From Actinacidiphila bryophytorum (GTDB taxonomy: Bacteria > Actinomycetota > Actinomycetes > Streptomycetales > Streptomycetaceae), in assembly GCF_016916835.1 (NCBI RefSeq), contig NZ_JAFFIX010000032.1:1-61651 (forward strand): 61,651 nt of DNA, in the 5' to 3' direction. Below the pieces are notes generated by a model. It did not search any database. It was not told the origin of the DNA and saw nothing but the letters and a program-made list of their open reading frames with translations. Of the stretch, positions 1 through 8,538 are shown one piece after another. Each line of letters begins with the position of its first letter. The first letter of the stretch is position 1. A program made the translations under genes and the position numbers.

Positions 1-158
1 CCCGCCGTCCGGGGACACGAATGCCCCGCCTGAGATTTCTCCCGGCTTGGCTGAGGTGTCTTCGTCTGGCGAAGTAGTAAGGATCTTCGTCGTTCACGCC
101 CGGATGCCCGGTTCGTGACAACCGTTCTAATCTACCTCCCTCCCCCGGAGGCGTCAAA

Positions 159-773
159 TCAGGTGAAGGTCGACGGCGGGGTGTCGAGGTCTTCGAGCTC
201 GATGCCAGGGGCCGCGAGGACGACGTCGCCGGCGAGGTGGACCTCGTGCTGGTCGCCGGTGGCCAGGTCACTCACCAGAAAGTTATCCACAGGCAGAAAA
301 CCGCTGTCGGCCGGATGTGCTGTCCTGGTGAGCAGCGACCACGACTGGTCGACGGTGAGCGGGGCGAGCACGGGGGGCCGGAATGAGACGAGACGTACGC
401 GGGTGGCGGGGCCGCCTGGTTCGAGGCGCAGGAGCCTCGCGGTGGCGACGAGGAAGGCGGGCGAGGCGCCCGTGAAGGCGTGCGCGGGGGCGTTGCCCTC
501 CTGCGCGTGGTCGCCTGCGGGGTCGGTGCGGACCCAGGTGAGACCGTCGAGTGCGGCTGCACGGACCTGCCACGCGCCGGCGTGGAGTTCCAGGCGGATG
601 GGGCGGCCGAGCTCGTCGATGGTCAGGTCGACGGAGCCGGTGATGTCGCCGCCGGGTGCGGTGGTCTGTGCGGTGTAGCGCCAGCCGGAGGGGCCGGTGG
701 CGCAGTGGAAGTGTTCTTCTCCCAGGGGGGTGTGGTCATGGGTGTCGTGGAGCGAGTAGCGGCCGCGGGGCAT
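159..773 (-). CDS. conserved actinobacterial protein of unknown function (204 aa)
   Basis: I do not know the function. The protein opens MPRGRYSLHDTHDHTPLGEEHFHCA and is rich in beta-strand-like segments (WRYTAQTTAPGGDITGSVDL, IRLELHAGAWQVRAAAL). It has no signal peptide and no membrane segment, so it is probably cytosolic. From memory, near-identical N-termini occur in other streptomycetes, which supports both frame and start. The ATG at 773 has no strong Shine-Dalgarno. It lies downstream of ahcY on the same strand, separated by a strong hairpin, so it is probably transcribed on its own. Another possibility is a lipocalin- or glycolipid-binding-like fold, but nothing in the sequence proves that. 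Confidence 0.75.
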   Translation of the reverse strand: MPRGRYSLHDTHDHTPLGEEHFHCATGPSGWRYTAQTTAPGGDITGSVDLTIDELGRPIRLELHAGAWQVRAAALDGLTWVRTDPAGDHAQEGNAPAHAFTGASPAFLVATARLLRLEPGGPATRVRLVSFRPPVLAPLTVDQSWSLLTRTAHPADSGFLPVDNFLVSDLATGDQHEVHLAGDVVLAAPGIELEDLDTPPSTFT

Positions 774-795
774 GGTGGGGTCTCTGGATCTGGCG

Positions 796-827
796 AGGCC
801 CCCGCCTCGACGGGGAGGCGGGGGCCT
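796..827 (-). terminator. intrinsic-type hairpin after ahcY
   Basis: A perfect 13-bp stem (AGGCCCCCGCCTC with GAGGCGGGGGCCT) and a 6-nt loop lie just past the ahcY stop. There is no U-tract, as is common for streptomycete terminators. Confidence 0.7.
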
Positions 828-875
828 GCGCGGTGGGGTCCGGCCCTGCGGGGCCGGGCGGTGCGGAGCCGGGGC

Positions 876-2327
876 TCAGTAGCGGTAGTGGTCCGGCTTG
901 TAGGGGCCTTCGACCTTGACGCCGATGTAGGAGGCCTGCTCCGGCCGCAGGGTGGTGAGCTTGACGCCGAGGGCGTCGAGGTGGAGCCGGGCGACCTTCT
1001 CGTCCAGGTGCTTGGGCAGCACGTAGACGCCGATCGGGTACTCCTCGGGCTTGGTGAAGAGCTCGACCTGCGCCAGCGTCTGGTCCGTGAAGGAGTTGGA
1101 CATGACGAAGGAGGGGTGGCCCGTGGCGTTGCCGAGGTTGAGCAGGCGGCCCTCGGACAGCACGATCAGGACCTTGCCGTCGGGGAAGGTCCAGGTGTGG
1201 ACCTGCGGCTTGACCTCGTCCTTGACGATGCCGGGGGTCTTCGCCAGGCCGGCCATGTCGATCTCGTTGTCGAAGTGGCCGATGTTCCCGACGATCGCCT
1301 GGTGCTTCATCCGGGCCATGTCCGAGGCCATGATGATGTCGCGGTTGCCGGTCGTGGTGACGAAGATGTCGGCCGTCTCGACGACGTCGTCCAGGGTGGC
1401 GACCTGGTAGCCGTCCATCGCAGCCTGGAGCGCGCAGATCGGGTCGATCTCGGTGATGACGACGCGGGCACCCTGGCCGCGCAGGGACTCGGCGCAGCCC
1501 TTGCCGACGTCGCCGTAGCCGCAGACGACGGCGACCTTGCCGCCGATCAGGACGTCGGTGGCGCGGTTGATGCCGTCGATCAGCGAGTGGCGGCATCCGT
1601 ACTTGTTGTCGAACTTCGACTTGGTCACCGCGTCGTTGACGTTGATCGCCGGGAAGAGCAGCGTGCCTTCCTGCTGCATCTCGTAGAGGCGGTGGACGCC
1701 GGTGGTGGTCTCCTCGGTGACCCCGCGGATCTCGGAGGCGAGCTGGGTCCACTTCTGCGGACTGGCGCCGAGGGTGCGGCGCAGCAGCTCAAGGATGTGG
1801 CCGTACTCCTCGCTGTCCTGCGCGGTGGTGGCGGGGACGGCGCCTGCCTTCTCGAACTCGACGCCCTTGTGGACGAGCAGGGTGGCGTCGCCACCGTCGT
1901 CCAGGATCATGTTCGGGCCGCCGGTGGGGGTGTTGGGCCAGGTCAGGGCCTGCTCGGTGCACCACCAGTACTCTTCGAGGGTCTCGCCCTTCCAGGCGAA
2001 GACCGGGACGCCCCTGGGGTTGTCGGGGGTGCCCTCGGGGCCGACCGCGATGGCCGCGGCCGCGTGGTCCTGGGTGGAGAAGATGTTGCAGGACGCCCAG
2101 CGGACCTCGGCGCCGAGGGCGACCAGGGTCTCGATGAGGACGGCGGTCTGCACGGTCATGTGCAGGGAGCCGGTGATGCGGGCGCCGGCCAGCGGCTGCG
2201 TCGCGGCGTACTCGGCGCGCAGCGACATCAGGCCGGGCATCTCGTGCTCGGCGAGGGTGATCTCCTTGCGGCCGAAGGCGGCAAGGGAGAGGTCCGCGAC
2301 CTTGAAGTCGGTAGCGGTAGTGGTCAT
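876..2327 (-). CDS. ahcY: adenosylhomocysteinase (S-adenosyl-L-homocysteine hydrolase)
   Basis: A cytosolic NAD-dependent enzyme that splits S-adenosylhomocysteine into homocysteine and adenosine, relieving product inhibition of SAM-dependent methyltransferases. At 483 aa it is the long form, with the insert around GTPDNPRGVPVFAWKGETL. Visible signatures are GSLHMTVQTAVLIETL near residue 53, SCNIFSTQDHAAAAI near 79, the NAD-binding GYGDVGKGCAESLRG, and the C-terminal KPDHYRY. The ATG at 2327 follows GAGGAG at 8-9 nt. An upstream in-frame extension exists, but it lacks family similarity and overlaps the foldable leader. The gene appears monocistronic, with a terminator after it. Regulation may involve the leader, whose last hairpin covers the Shine-Dalgarno. 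Confidence 0.97.
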   Translation of the reverse strand: MTTTATDFKVADLSLAAFGRKEITLAEHEMPGLMSLRAEYAATQPLAGARITGSLHMTVQTAVLIETLVALGAEVRWASCNIFSTQDHAAAAIAVGPEGTPDNPRGVPVFAWKGETLEEYWWCTEQALTWPNTPTGGPNMILDDGGDATLLVHKGVEFEKAGAVPATTAQDSEEYGHILELLRRTLGASPQKWTQLASEIRGVTEETTTGVHRLYEMQQEGTLLFPAINVNDAVTKSKFDNKYGCRHSLIDGINRATDVLIGGKVAVVCGYGDVGKGCAESLRGQGARVVITEIDPICALQAAMDGYQVATLDDVVETADIFVTTTGNRDIIMASDMARMKHQAIVGNIGHFDNEIDMAGLAKTPGIVKDEVKPQVHTWTFPDGKVLIVLSEGRLLNLGNATGHPSFVMSNSFTDQTLAQVELFTKPEEYPIGVYVLPKHLDEKVARLHLDALGVKLTTLRPEQASYIGVKVEGPYKPDHYRY

Positions 2328-2337
2328 GCGGGCTGCT

Positions 2338-2435
2338 CCTCGGTGCGATCGAGGTGGACAGGGATGTGGCGCGGCCGCGGGACGGTTGCGGGTGCATCCG
2401 GCTGCGGGCGCACCTGTCCCCTTGCGGCAGCGCAA
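2338..2435 (-). promoter_or_regulatory. foldable 5' leader of ahcY, candidate cis-regulatory RNA
   Basis: In the ahcY mRNA direction the leader shows a perfect hairpin (TTGCG/CGCAA, CTGC loop, 2435-2422), then a 7-bp closing stem GGACAGG (2419-2413) with CCTGTCC (2362-2356) around an inner GGTGC/GCACC arm, and one base later a CCTCG/CGAGG hairpin (2354-2338) that covers the GAGGAG ribosome binding site. This is seen by eye only; no covariance was tested. It does not obviously match my recollection of the SAH riboswitch consensus. Confidence 0.4.
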
Positions 2436-2558
2436 TCCGTCGGAGGCCCTCTCTCCCTCGGTCGGTCACCGTGGGGCGACCGCCCGACCGCCATCAGCAG
2501 CGACGTCTGGCTGGGTACGAATCTACACCGGCGGGCGGATCGGCCGCAGTCCCTCCGG

Positions 2559-3518
2559 TCAGCGGCCGCCGGGCGTCTGGTCGGGGTCGGGGCCTGCCGC
2601 GGCGGCGGCTTCGCTGTAGATGTCGGGTTCGAGGTAGATGACGCGGGCGAAGGGTTCCGCGGCCCTGATGCGCTCCTCTGCTGCGTCGATGGCGGCGGCG
2701 ACCTGGGCGGCGGTGTCGTCGTGCCGGACGGAGATCTTGGCTGCGACCAGGAGTTCTTCCGGGCCGAGGTGCAGGGTGCGCATGTGGATGATGCCGGTGA
2801 CGCTCTCGCCGTCCACGGTGGCCTCGCGGATGCGGGTCAGGGACTCGGCTCCCGCGCCTTCGCCGAGCAGCAGGGACTTGGTCTCGGCGGCGAGGACGAG
2901 GGCGATGCAGATCAGCAGGGTGCCGATGCACAGGGTGCCGATGCCGTCCCAGACGCCGCTGTCGGTGGCCAGGGCGATGCCGACGCCGAGCAGTGCGAGG
3001 ACGAGGCCGATGAGGGCGCCGAAGTCCTCCAGCAGCACGACGGGGAGTTCCGGCGCCTTGGCGCGGCGGATGAACTCGGTCCAGGACAGCACGCCGCGGG
3101 TGTGGTTGGACTCCTTGATGGCGGTGCGGAAGGAGAAGCCCTCGGCGACGATGGCGAAGACCAGCACGCCGACCGGCCAGTACCAGTGGTCGATGGCGTG
3201 CGGGTGGCGGATCTTCTCATAGCCCTCGTAGAGGGCGAACATGCCGCCGACGGAGAACAGGACGATCGAGACGAGGAAGGCGTAGACGTAGCGTTCCCGG
3301 CCGTAGCCGAAGGGGTGTTCCTCGTTGGCCGCCCGCTTGGCCTTCTTGCCGCCGATGAGGAGCAGTCCCTGGTTGCCGGAGTCGGCGAGGGAGTGCACGC
3401 CTTCTGCGAGCATCGAGGAGGAGCCGCTGAACGCGAACGCGACGAACTTCGCCGCGGCAATGGCGAGGTTGGCGCTCAGTGCCGCGACGATCGCCCTGGT
3501 TCCGCCTGAGGCGCTCAT
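2559..3518 (-). CDS. cation diffusion facilitator (CDF) family transporter
   Basis: Predicted inner-membrane divalent metal/proton antiporter of 319 aa that exports zinc, iron, manganese or similar ions. Residues 41-50 read VHSLADSGNQ, giving the HxxxD metal pair (His42, Asp46) of transmembrane helix 2. A second site lies in VVLLEDFGALIGLVLALLGV, where Glu-Asp replaces the usual HxxxD, as in the SLC30A9-like branch. About six hydrophobic segments are visible, followed by a cytosolic C-terminal domain containing the VTGIIHMRTLHLGPEELLVA fold. It lies between ahcY and manA on the same strand with gaps of about 100-230 nt, so an operon is not required. The transported metal cannot be read from the sequence. 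Confidence 0.9.
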   Translation of the reverse strand: MSASGGTRAIVAALSANLAIAAAKFVAFAFSGSSSMLAEGVHSLADSGNQGLLLIGGKKAKRAANEEHPFGYGRERYVYAFLVSIVLFSVGGMFALYEGYEKIRHPHAIDHWYWPVGVLVFAIVAEGFSFRTAIKESNHTRGVLSWTEFIRRAKAPELPVVLLEDFGALIGLVLALLGVGIALATDSGVWDGIGTLCIGTLLICIALVLAAETKSLLLGEGAGAESLTRIREATVDGESVTGIIHMRTLHLGPEELLVAAKISVRHDDTAAQVAAAIDAAEERIRAAEPFARVIYLEPDIYSEAAAAAGPDPDQTPGGR

Positions 3519-3613
3519 GTGTGCTGGGTGTCCTTCCGTCGGCCCTGGCGGCTGCCTTGCCTTGGCGGGCGTTGCGGACGGACATTCTTGCAGCCCGTGT
3601 CGCCGCCGGTGCG

Positions 3614-4825
3614 TCAGGCCGCCACGGTGGCACGGAAGACGGTGCCGTCACCGTCGAGTTCGGTGCGTTCGCCGGCCGGGATCCAGCAGGACTCGCCGCG
3701 GCCGAGGGTGAGGGTGCTGCCGTTCTGGGCGCGCAGGGAGGCCTGGCCCGCGGTGCACAGCAGGATCTGCGGTCTGCCCGGGTCGAGCGTGCGCGGGTCG
3801 GAGCCGGCGGCGAGGAGGTAGCGGGAGAGCCGGAATTCGTCGATCGGGGCGGCGTACAGCTCCTCGCCGTCGGGGGCGGCCTCGGGGCGGAGGACGGCGG
3901 GGTCGTCGGCCTCGAAGCGGACGATGCGCAGGAGTTCAGGTACGTCGATGTGTTTGGGGGTGAGGCCGCAGCGCAGCACGTTGTCGGAGTTGGCCATGAT
4001 CTCGACGCCGAGTCCTTCGAGGTAGGCGTGCGGGACGCCGGCGCCGAGGTAGAGGGCTTCGCCAGGCTGCAGCCGCACGTAGTTGAGCAGCATGGCGGCG
4101 ATGACGCCGCGGTCGCCGGGGAAGCTGTGGGCAGCCTTGGCGTAGGCGGCGTAGTCGGCGGCGTGCGGGGTGCCGGGCGTGGTGGCGAGCCGTGCCGCCG
4201 CATCCGCGGCGGCGTGCACGCTGTCGGCCGTCGCGGCGGGGTCGGCGCCGAGGACGGCGGCCAGGACCTCGCGCAGCGCCTGGTCCTCGGGGTGGGCGCG
4301 GAGGATGTCGACGTAGGGGGCGAGGGCGCCGACCCCGAGTGCATCGATGAGGGCGGCGGCCTCGGTGGGCCGGCGGAAGCCGCACAGTCCGTCGAAGGGC
4401 GACAGCGCCACGAGCATCTCGGGCTTGTGGTTGGCGTCCTTGTAGTTGCGGTGCGGGGCGTCGAGGGGGATGCCGCGGGCTTCCTCGTCGGCGTATCCGG
4501 CCTTGGCCTGGGCGAGGTCGGGGTGGACCTGGACCGAGAGGGGTGCGCCGGCGGCGAGCACCTTGAGCAGGAAGGGCAGCCGGGGGCCGAAGCGCTTGAC
4601 GGCGGCGTCGCCGAGTTCCGCGACGGGGTCGGCGTCGATGAGGGTGTCCAGCGGGACGGGTCCCGCGCCGCGGTCGACGCGGGAGGGTGCGCCGGGGTGG
4701 GCGCCCATCCACAGTTCGGCCTGGGGCTCCCCGGTGGGCGGGGTGCCGAGGAGTTCGGGGATGGCGGTGGTGGAGCCCCAGGCGTAGGGGCGGATGGTGG
4801 TGATGAGGCGGTTCATGCCGGTCAT
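3614..4825 (-). CDS. manA: mannose-6-phosphate isomerase, class I
   Basis: Cytosolic zinc enzyme that interconverts fructose-6-phosphate and mannose-6-phosphate, feeding GDP-mannose for glycans. It is 403 aa, a normal family length. Cupin metal-site signatures are PLSVQVHPDLAQAKAGYADEE, NYKDANHKPEMLVALSPFDGL and GEALYLGAGVPHAYLEGLGVEI. The ATG at 4825 overlaps the stop of the upstream SIS-domain gene (ATGA), so translation is probably coupled; a second ATG lies at 4816. The order SIS isomerase-manA, with manB nearby, ties it to mannose activation. Confidence 0.95.
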   Translation of the reverse strand: MTGMNRLITTIRPYAWGSTTAIPELLGTPPTGEPQAELWMGAHPGAPSRVDRGAGPVPLDTLIDADPVAELGDAAVKRFGPRLPFLLKVLAAGAPLSVQVHPDLAQAKAGYADEEARGIPLDAPHRNYKDANHKPEMLVALSPFDGLCGFRRPTEAAALIDALGVGALAPYVDILRAHPEDQALREVLAAVLGADPAATADSVHAAADAAARLATTPGTPHAADYAAYAKAAHSFPGDRGVIAAMLLNYVRLQPGEALYLGAGVPHAYLEGLGVEIMANSDNVLRCGLTPKHIDVPELLRIVRFEADDPAVLRPEAAPDGEELYAAPIDEFRLSRYLLAAGSDPRTLDPGRPQILLCTAGQASLRAQNGSTLTLGRGESCWIPAGERTELDGDGTVFRATVAA

Positions 4826-5958
4826 GGTCTCTCGGTCGAGGCGACGGCCAGGTAAACGGCGGCGAAATCGGTCAGGGCGAGGATCTCCGCGGCGATGTGC
4901 AGGTCGCTGCCGCCGGGGGCGGCGATCTCGCTGAGCGGGGTGTCGTGTGCGTAGGCCTGCTCGCGGGCCGCGGGTGCCGCGGAGCCGGGCTGGTCGGGGG
5001 CTTCCTGGAGCAGCACGATGCGCAGCCGCAGCCCGTCGGAGTCCTCGACGCGGTCGCGGAAGAAGTCGTCGGGGTCGGCGGTCAGGGCGTGCACGCCGGC
5101 CTGGAGCGGGCCGTGCAGGGCCAGCGCGGTGGGCAGTTCTGCGCTCAGTGCCGGGCGGCCGGCGCGGATGGCGAGGACGGCGGCGAAGCGGCGGGCGCCC
5201 GCGGCGGCGATGCGCCCCTGGCTCCACAGCAGCGGGAGGGCGTCGTCGAGTTCCGCGGCGAGGGTTTTGGCCGGGTTGGTGTAGGTGGCGATGGCCGGGC
5301 CGCAGCGGGCGGCGACCTCGTCGAGGGTGTCAGCGAGGTCGTGCAGTTCGCGGATCGGCGCGGTGATCAGGCCGAGCCGGTCGGCGAGGGCGAGCAGCGG
5401 GGTGAGCAGTGCCCAGAAGGCGCCGGTGTCGGCGGCCGTGTCGGCCGTGGGGTCGACGGGGCCGCCCGCCTCGGGTCCCGCGAAGGGCAGGGCGAGGCCG
5501 CGGACCTGGGCGACGGCTTCGGCCAGCGGCGCCTTGGCCGGGGTGACGGCGACGGCGGTGCAGCCGCGGCGGTAGGCCTGCTCGACCAGGTCGGTGAGGC
5601 CCTGTTCGGTGCCGTTGGGGGAGATCAGGAGCAGCAGGTCGAGGGAGCCGGCCCAGCCGGGCAGTGTCCAGCGGGCCTGCTGTGCGGTGGGCCCGCCCGG
5701 GGTGAGGGCTTCGACGGGGCAGCTGCCGGAGCCGAGTGCGGTGAGCAGGTCGGCGACGGCGGCGGCGTCGGGGCCGCTGCCGGCCACCAGGACTGTGCGG
5801 GGCCGCCCGTCCGGCTGCAGTGCGGTGACGCCGGCTTCTTCGGCGAGCCGCAGTGCGGTGCGTACCCGGGCGCCGGATGCGGCCACTCCACGGAGGAGTC
5901 CCCGGGTGTCGGCGCGGGCGAGACCTTCGGGGTCCTCCAGCAGCGACTCGTCGAACAA
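4822..5958 (-). CDS. SIS-domain phosphosugar isomerase-like protein
   Basis: A 378-aa protein with the double SIS-like architecture of bifunctional phosphoglucose/phosphomannose isomerases. An N-terminal sugar-phosphate-binding segment (VLVAGSGPDAAAVADLL, then LDLLLLISPNGTEQGLTDLV) is followed by a C-terminal half containing LPLLWSQGRIAAAGARRFA. The TTG start at 5958 is chosen because GGAGG precedes it by 5 nt and the family N-terminus (LFDESLLEDPEGLARADTRG) begins there. Its stop overlaps the manA start, so the two are coupled. It probably handles glucose- or mannose-6-phosphate, but catalytic residues cannot be confirmed by eye and a regulatory role is possible. Confidence 0.85.
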   Translation of the reverse strand: MFDESLLEDPEGLARADTRGLLRGVAASGARVRTALRLAEEAGVTALQPDGRPRTVLVAGSGPDAAAVADLLTALGSGSCPVEALTPGGPTAQQARWTLPGWAGSLDLLLLISPNGTEQGLTDLVEQAYRRGCTAVAVTPAKAPLAEAVAQVRGLALPFAGPEAGGPVDPTADTAADTGAFWALLTPLLALADRLGLITAPIRELHDLADTLDEVAARCGPAIATYTNPAKTLAAELDDALPLLWSQGRIAAAGARRFAAVLAIRAGRPALSAELPTALALHGPLQAGVHALTADPDDFFRDRVEDSDGLRLRIVLLQEAPDQPGSAAPAAREQAYAHDTPLSEIAAPGGSDLHIAAEILALTDFAAVYLAVASTERP

Positions 5959-6046
5959 GGCGACCTCCGGGGCGTGGCGTCGTGAGGCGGTAGGACGGGG
6001 CGGACCCGGCGGGTCCTTGCGGGTGTGTCGTGGCGGGGCGCCGGGG

Positions 6047-6226
6047 TCAGCCGGGGCGGCGGGCCTCGTCCACCAGCAGGACCGGGATGTCGTCCCTGAC
6101 CGGGTAGGCCAGTCCGCAGGTGCTGGAGGTGCAGACCAGCTCGGCGGCGTCCTCGTCCTCGCGCAGCGCCGCGTGGCAGGCGGGGCAGGCGAGGATGTCC
6201 AGAAGGCTGGCTTCGACGAGCGGCAT
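6047..6226 (-). CDS. Trm112-family zinc-ribbon protein (59 aa)
   Basis: A tiny protein with the Trm112/UPF0434 pattern. LLDILACPAC (CxxC at residues 14-17) and a second cysteine pair around VCTSSTCGLAYPVRDDIPVLL form a likely zinc ribbon. Trm112 proteins bind and activate methyltransferases; the bacterial partner is generally unknown. The ATG at 6226 has GGAGG 9 nt upstream. It lies between manB and the SIS isomerase on the same strand, an arrangement I recall as conserved in streptomycetes. The reading frame is short but the motif is unmistakable. Confidence 0.9.
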   Translation of the reverse strand: MPLVEASLLDILACPACHAALREDEDAAELVCTSSTCGLAYPVRDDIPVLLVDEARRPG

Positions 6227-6362
6227 GTGCGGTGTCCTCCTGGCGTGTGCGGCGGGTGGCCCCGGCCTGTGCCTGCCAGCCTATCGCCGCGCAGGTCGTC
6301 GGGGCACGGGACCGCGGCGGGGGCGGGCCGGGACCGGGGCCGAACCGGAGCAGGGGCCGGGG

Positions 6363-7721
6363 TCAGCCCCTGACGAGGGCGAGCACCTGGTCGCGGATAC
6401 GGGCGACGGCGGCGTCGTCGGCGGCTTCGACGTTGAGCCGCAGCAGCGGCTCGGTGTTGGAGGCCCGCAGGTTGAACCACCAGTCGGCGGCGCTGACGGT
6501 GAGCCCGTCGAGGTCGTCGAAGGTGACTCCGGGCTGCCCGGCGTAGGCGGCGCGGACGGCCTCGGTGCGCCCCGCCTGGTCGGCGACGGTGCTGTTGATC
6601 TCGCCGGAGGACGCGTAGCGGTCGTAGCCGGCCACGAGGGCGGACAGCGGCCCGTCCTGGCCGCCGAGGGCCGCCAGCAGGTGGAGTGCGGCCAGCATGC
6701 CGGTGTCGGCGTTCCAGAAGTCGCGGAAGTAGTAGTGCGCGGAGTGCTCGCCGCCGAAGACGGCGCCGGTTGCGGCCATCTCCTGCTTGATGAACGAGTG
6801 GCCCACGCGAGTGCGCACCGGTGTGCCGCCGTGCTCCCTGACGACCTCGGGCACGGAGCGGGAGGTGATCAGGTTGTGGATGACGGTGGCGCCGGGGTTG
6901 GCTGCCAGCTCGCGGGCGGCGACCAGCGCGGTGACCGCGGAGGGCGACACGCCCTCGCCGCGCTCGTCGACGGCGAAGCAGCGGTCGGCGTCGCCGTCGA
7001 AGGCCAGGCCGATGTCGGCGCCGGTCTCGCGCACCCTGGCCTGCAGGTCGACGAGGTTCTTCGGGTCGAGGGGGTTGGCCTCGTGGTTGGGGAAGGTGCC
7101 GTCGAGTTCGAAGTACATCGGCACCAGGTCGACGGGCAGGCCCGCCAGCACGGTGGGCACGGTGTGGCCGCCCATGCCGTTGCCCGCGTCGACCACGACC
7201 TTCAGCGGGCGCATCCCGGACAGGTCCACCAGGGAGCGCAGGCAGTCGGCGTAGTCGCCGAGCACGTCGCGGTCGCCGATGGTGCCGGGGACGGCGGCGC
7301 CGGCCGGGATGCCGGTCTGCATCCACTGCTCGGCGAGGGCGCGGATGTCGGCGAGGCCGGTGTCCTGGCCGACGGGTGCGGCGCCCGCCCGGCACATCTT
7401 GATGCCGTTGTACTCGGCGGGGTTGTGGCTCGCGGTGAACATCGCGCCGGGAAGGCCGAGCCGTCCGCTGGCGAAGTACAGCTCGTCGGTGGAGCACAGC
7501 CCTATGCGGGTGACGTCGGCGCCGCGGGAGGCAGCACCGCGGGCGAAGGCGTCCGACAGGCCGGGGGACGAGGGCCGCATGTCGTGCCCGATCACGACGG
7601 CGTCGGCGCTGGTGACGGTGGCGAAGGCCGCACCGAAGATCTCGGCGAGCGGGGTGTCCCACTGGTCGGGTACGACTCCGCGTACGTCGTAGGCCTTGAC
7701 CAGCTGCGACAAATCGGCCAC
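6363..7721 (-). CDS. manB: phosphomannomutase/phosphoglucomutase
   Basis: Cytosolic alpha-D-phosphohexomutase (452 aa) converting mannose-6-P to mannose-1-P, and possibly glucose phosphates. All four family motifs are present: the phosphoserine loop MFTASHNPAEYNGIK, the magnesium loop DGDADRCF, the sugar-binding GEHSAHYYFRDFWNADTG and the phosphate-binding RASNTEPLLRLNVEA. The GTG at 7721 (VADLSQLVKAYDVRG) is preferred over an upstream in-frame ATG because AGAGG lies just upstream and the family N-terminus starts there. With manA and the SIS protein it forms a mannose-activation block beside a giant glycosyltransferase. Confidence 0.95.
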   Translation of the reverse strand: MADLSQLVKAYDVRGVVPDQWDTPLAEIFGAAFATVTSADAVVIGHDMRPSSPGLSDAFARGAASRGADVTRIGLCSTDELYFASGRLGLPGAMFTASHNPAEYNGIKMCRAGAAPVGQDTGLADIRALAEQWMQTGIPAGAAVPGTIGDRDVLGDYADCLRSLVDLSGMRPLKVVVDAGNGMGGHTVPTVLAGLPVDLVPMYFELDGTFPNHEANPLDPKNLVDLQARVRETGADIGLAFDGDADRCFAVDERGEGVSPSAVTALVAARELAANPGATVIHNLITSRSVPEVVREHGGTPVRTRVGHSFIKQEMAATGAVFGGEHSAHYYFRDFWNADTGMLAALHLLAALGGQDGPLSALVAGYDRYASSGEINSTVADQAGRTEAVRAAYAGQPGVTFDDLDGLTVSAADWWFNLRASNTEPLLRLNVEAADDAAVARIRDQVLALVRG

Positions 7722-7854
7722 TGCACACCTCTGCTGTACGGAGTCGCGGAGATCGGACGGTTCGGCGCGGCAATATGCCGCGGTTCCGGCCACAACCTAC
7801 CCCGGACGGGCGGCGGCCCGTTCCCCGCACAGGGGCGGCGGGCGGTGCCGTGCC

Positions 7855-8217
7855 CTACTCGGGTGAGCGCAGCACCCGCAGGTGGCCGCGGCGGGCGACT
7901 TCCAGCGGGTCGATGTCGCGGGCGCCGGCGCGGGGGCGCTCCTGCGGGCGGGCGGCCTCGCGTACCGCGTTGGCGAGGGCCTCCAGGTCGTCGCCGCTGG
8001 GCCGGACGGGGCCGGTGTCGACGGCGAGCCTGACGACCTCCCAGCCGCGCGGGGCGGTCAGCCGCTCGGAGTGCTCGGAGCACAGGTCGTAGCAGTGCGG
8101 CTCGGCATACGTGGCGAGGGGGCCGAGGACGGCCGTGGAGTCCGCGTAGACGTACGTCAGCGTCGCTACGGCGGGGCGGCCGCAAGCGGTGCGCGAACAG
8201 CGACGTACAGGGCTCAC
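7855..8217 (-). CDS. DUF3499 family protein (120 aa)
   Basis: A small, conserved, actinobacteria-specific protein of unknown function. The body VRRCSRTACGRPAVATLTYVYADSTAVLGP...PHCYDLCSEHSERLTAPRGWEVV carries paired cysteines and histidines (CSRTAC, HCYDLCSEH) that look like a zinc-binding knuckle. GTG 8217 gives the N-terminus VSPVRRCS, which I recall from homologues. A -10-like TACCGT lies 8 nt upstream, suggesting a leaderless start; longer in-frame extensions upstream have no family support. It is divergent from the zincin-like gene at 8539. Confidence 0.85.
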   Translation of the reverse strand: MSPVRRCSRTACGRPAVATLTYVYADSTAVLGPLATYAEPHCYDLCSEHSERLTAPRGWEVVRLAVDTGPVRPSGDDLEALANAVREAARPQERPRAGARDIDPLEVARRGHLRVLRSPE

Positions 8218-8538
8218 GAGGTTGGACGGTACCGCACTCTTGAGCGGGCCGCGACGACTCTCCGCAGGCTCACCCGGTCGTGTCGTGGCGGCGCGGTCTG
8301 CGGGCGCACTGGTGCCGCCGTCGCGTGGACCTGCGGTGATGCCGCAGTGGCGGGAGGTACGTACCAAGGCGGGGCGGGCGGTCATGACGGCGGCACGTGA
8401 CGGCTTCGGTCGCCAGGTGGCGCGTTTGCATCACTTCTGTGGCCTGATGCGGTCTGAAACTCGGTGCGAGATGACGATAAAGGGGCCGCGATCACTCGGG
8501 TCGCGACACGGCGCGGGGCGGGAGCTAGGCTCACGCTG
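8218..8538. other. divergent intergenic region between the DUF3499 and zincin-like genes
   Basis: About 320 bases with start regions at both ends: a -10-like TACCGT (minus strand, 8231-8226) and TAGGCT (plus strand, 8526-8531). Apart from these I see no hairpin or gene that I would defend. Confidence 0.5.
8526..8531 (+). promoter_or_regulatory. -10 box TAGGCT of a leaderless transcript
   Basis: TAGGCT ends exactly 7 nt before the ATG at 8539, the spacing expected if transcription starts on the A of the start codon. No clear -35 is visible. Confidence 0.55.

Noticed and set aside
2328..2440. Calling the ahcY leader an SAH riboswitch
   Set aside because: The layout is suggestive, but I could not match the conserved core from memory; it is reported only as an unassigned foldable leader.
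480..3509. A plus-strand open frame of about 1000 codons
   Set aside because: It runs antisense to the hypothetical, ahcY and CDF genes, with Asp/Gly/Val-rich composition and no family features. It is the usual by-product of G/C third positions.
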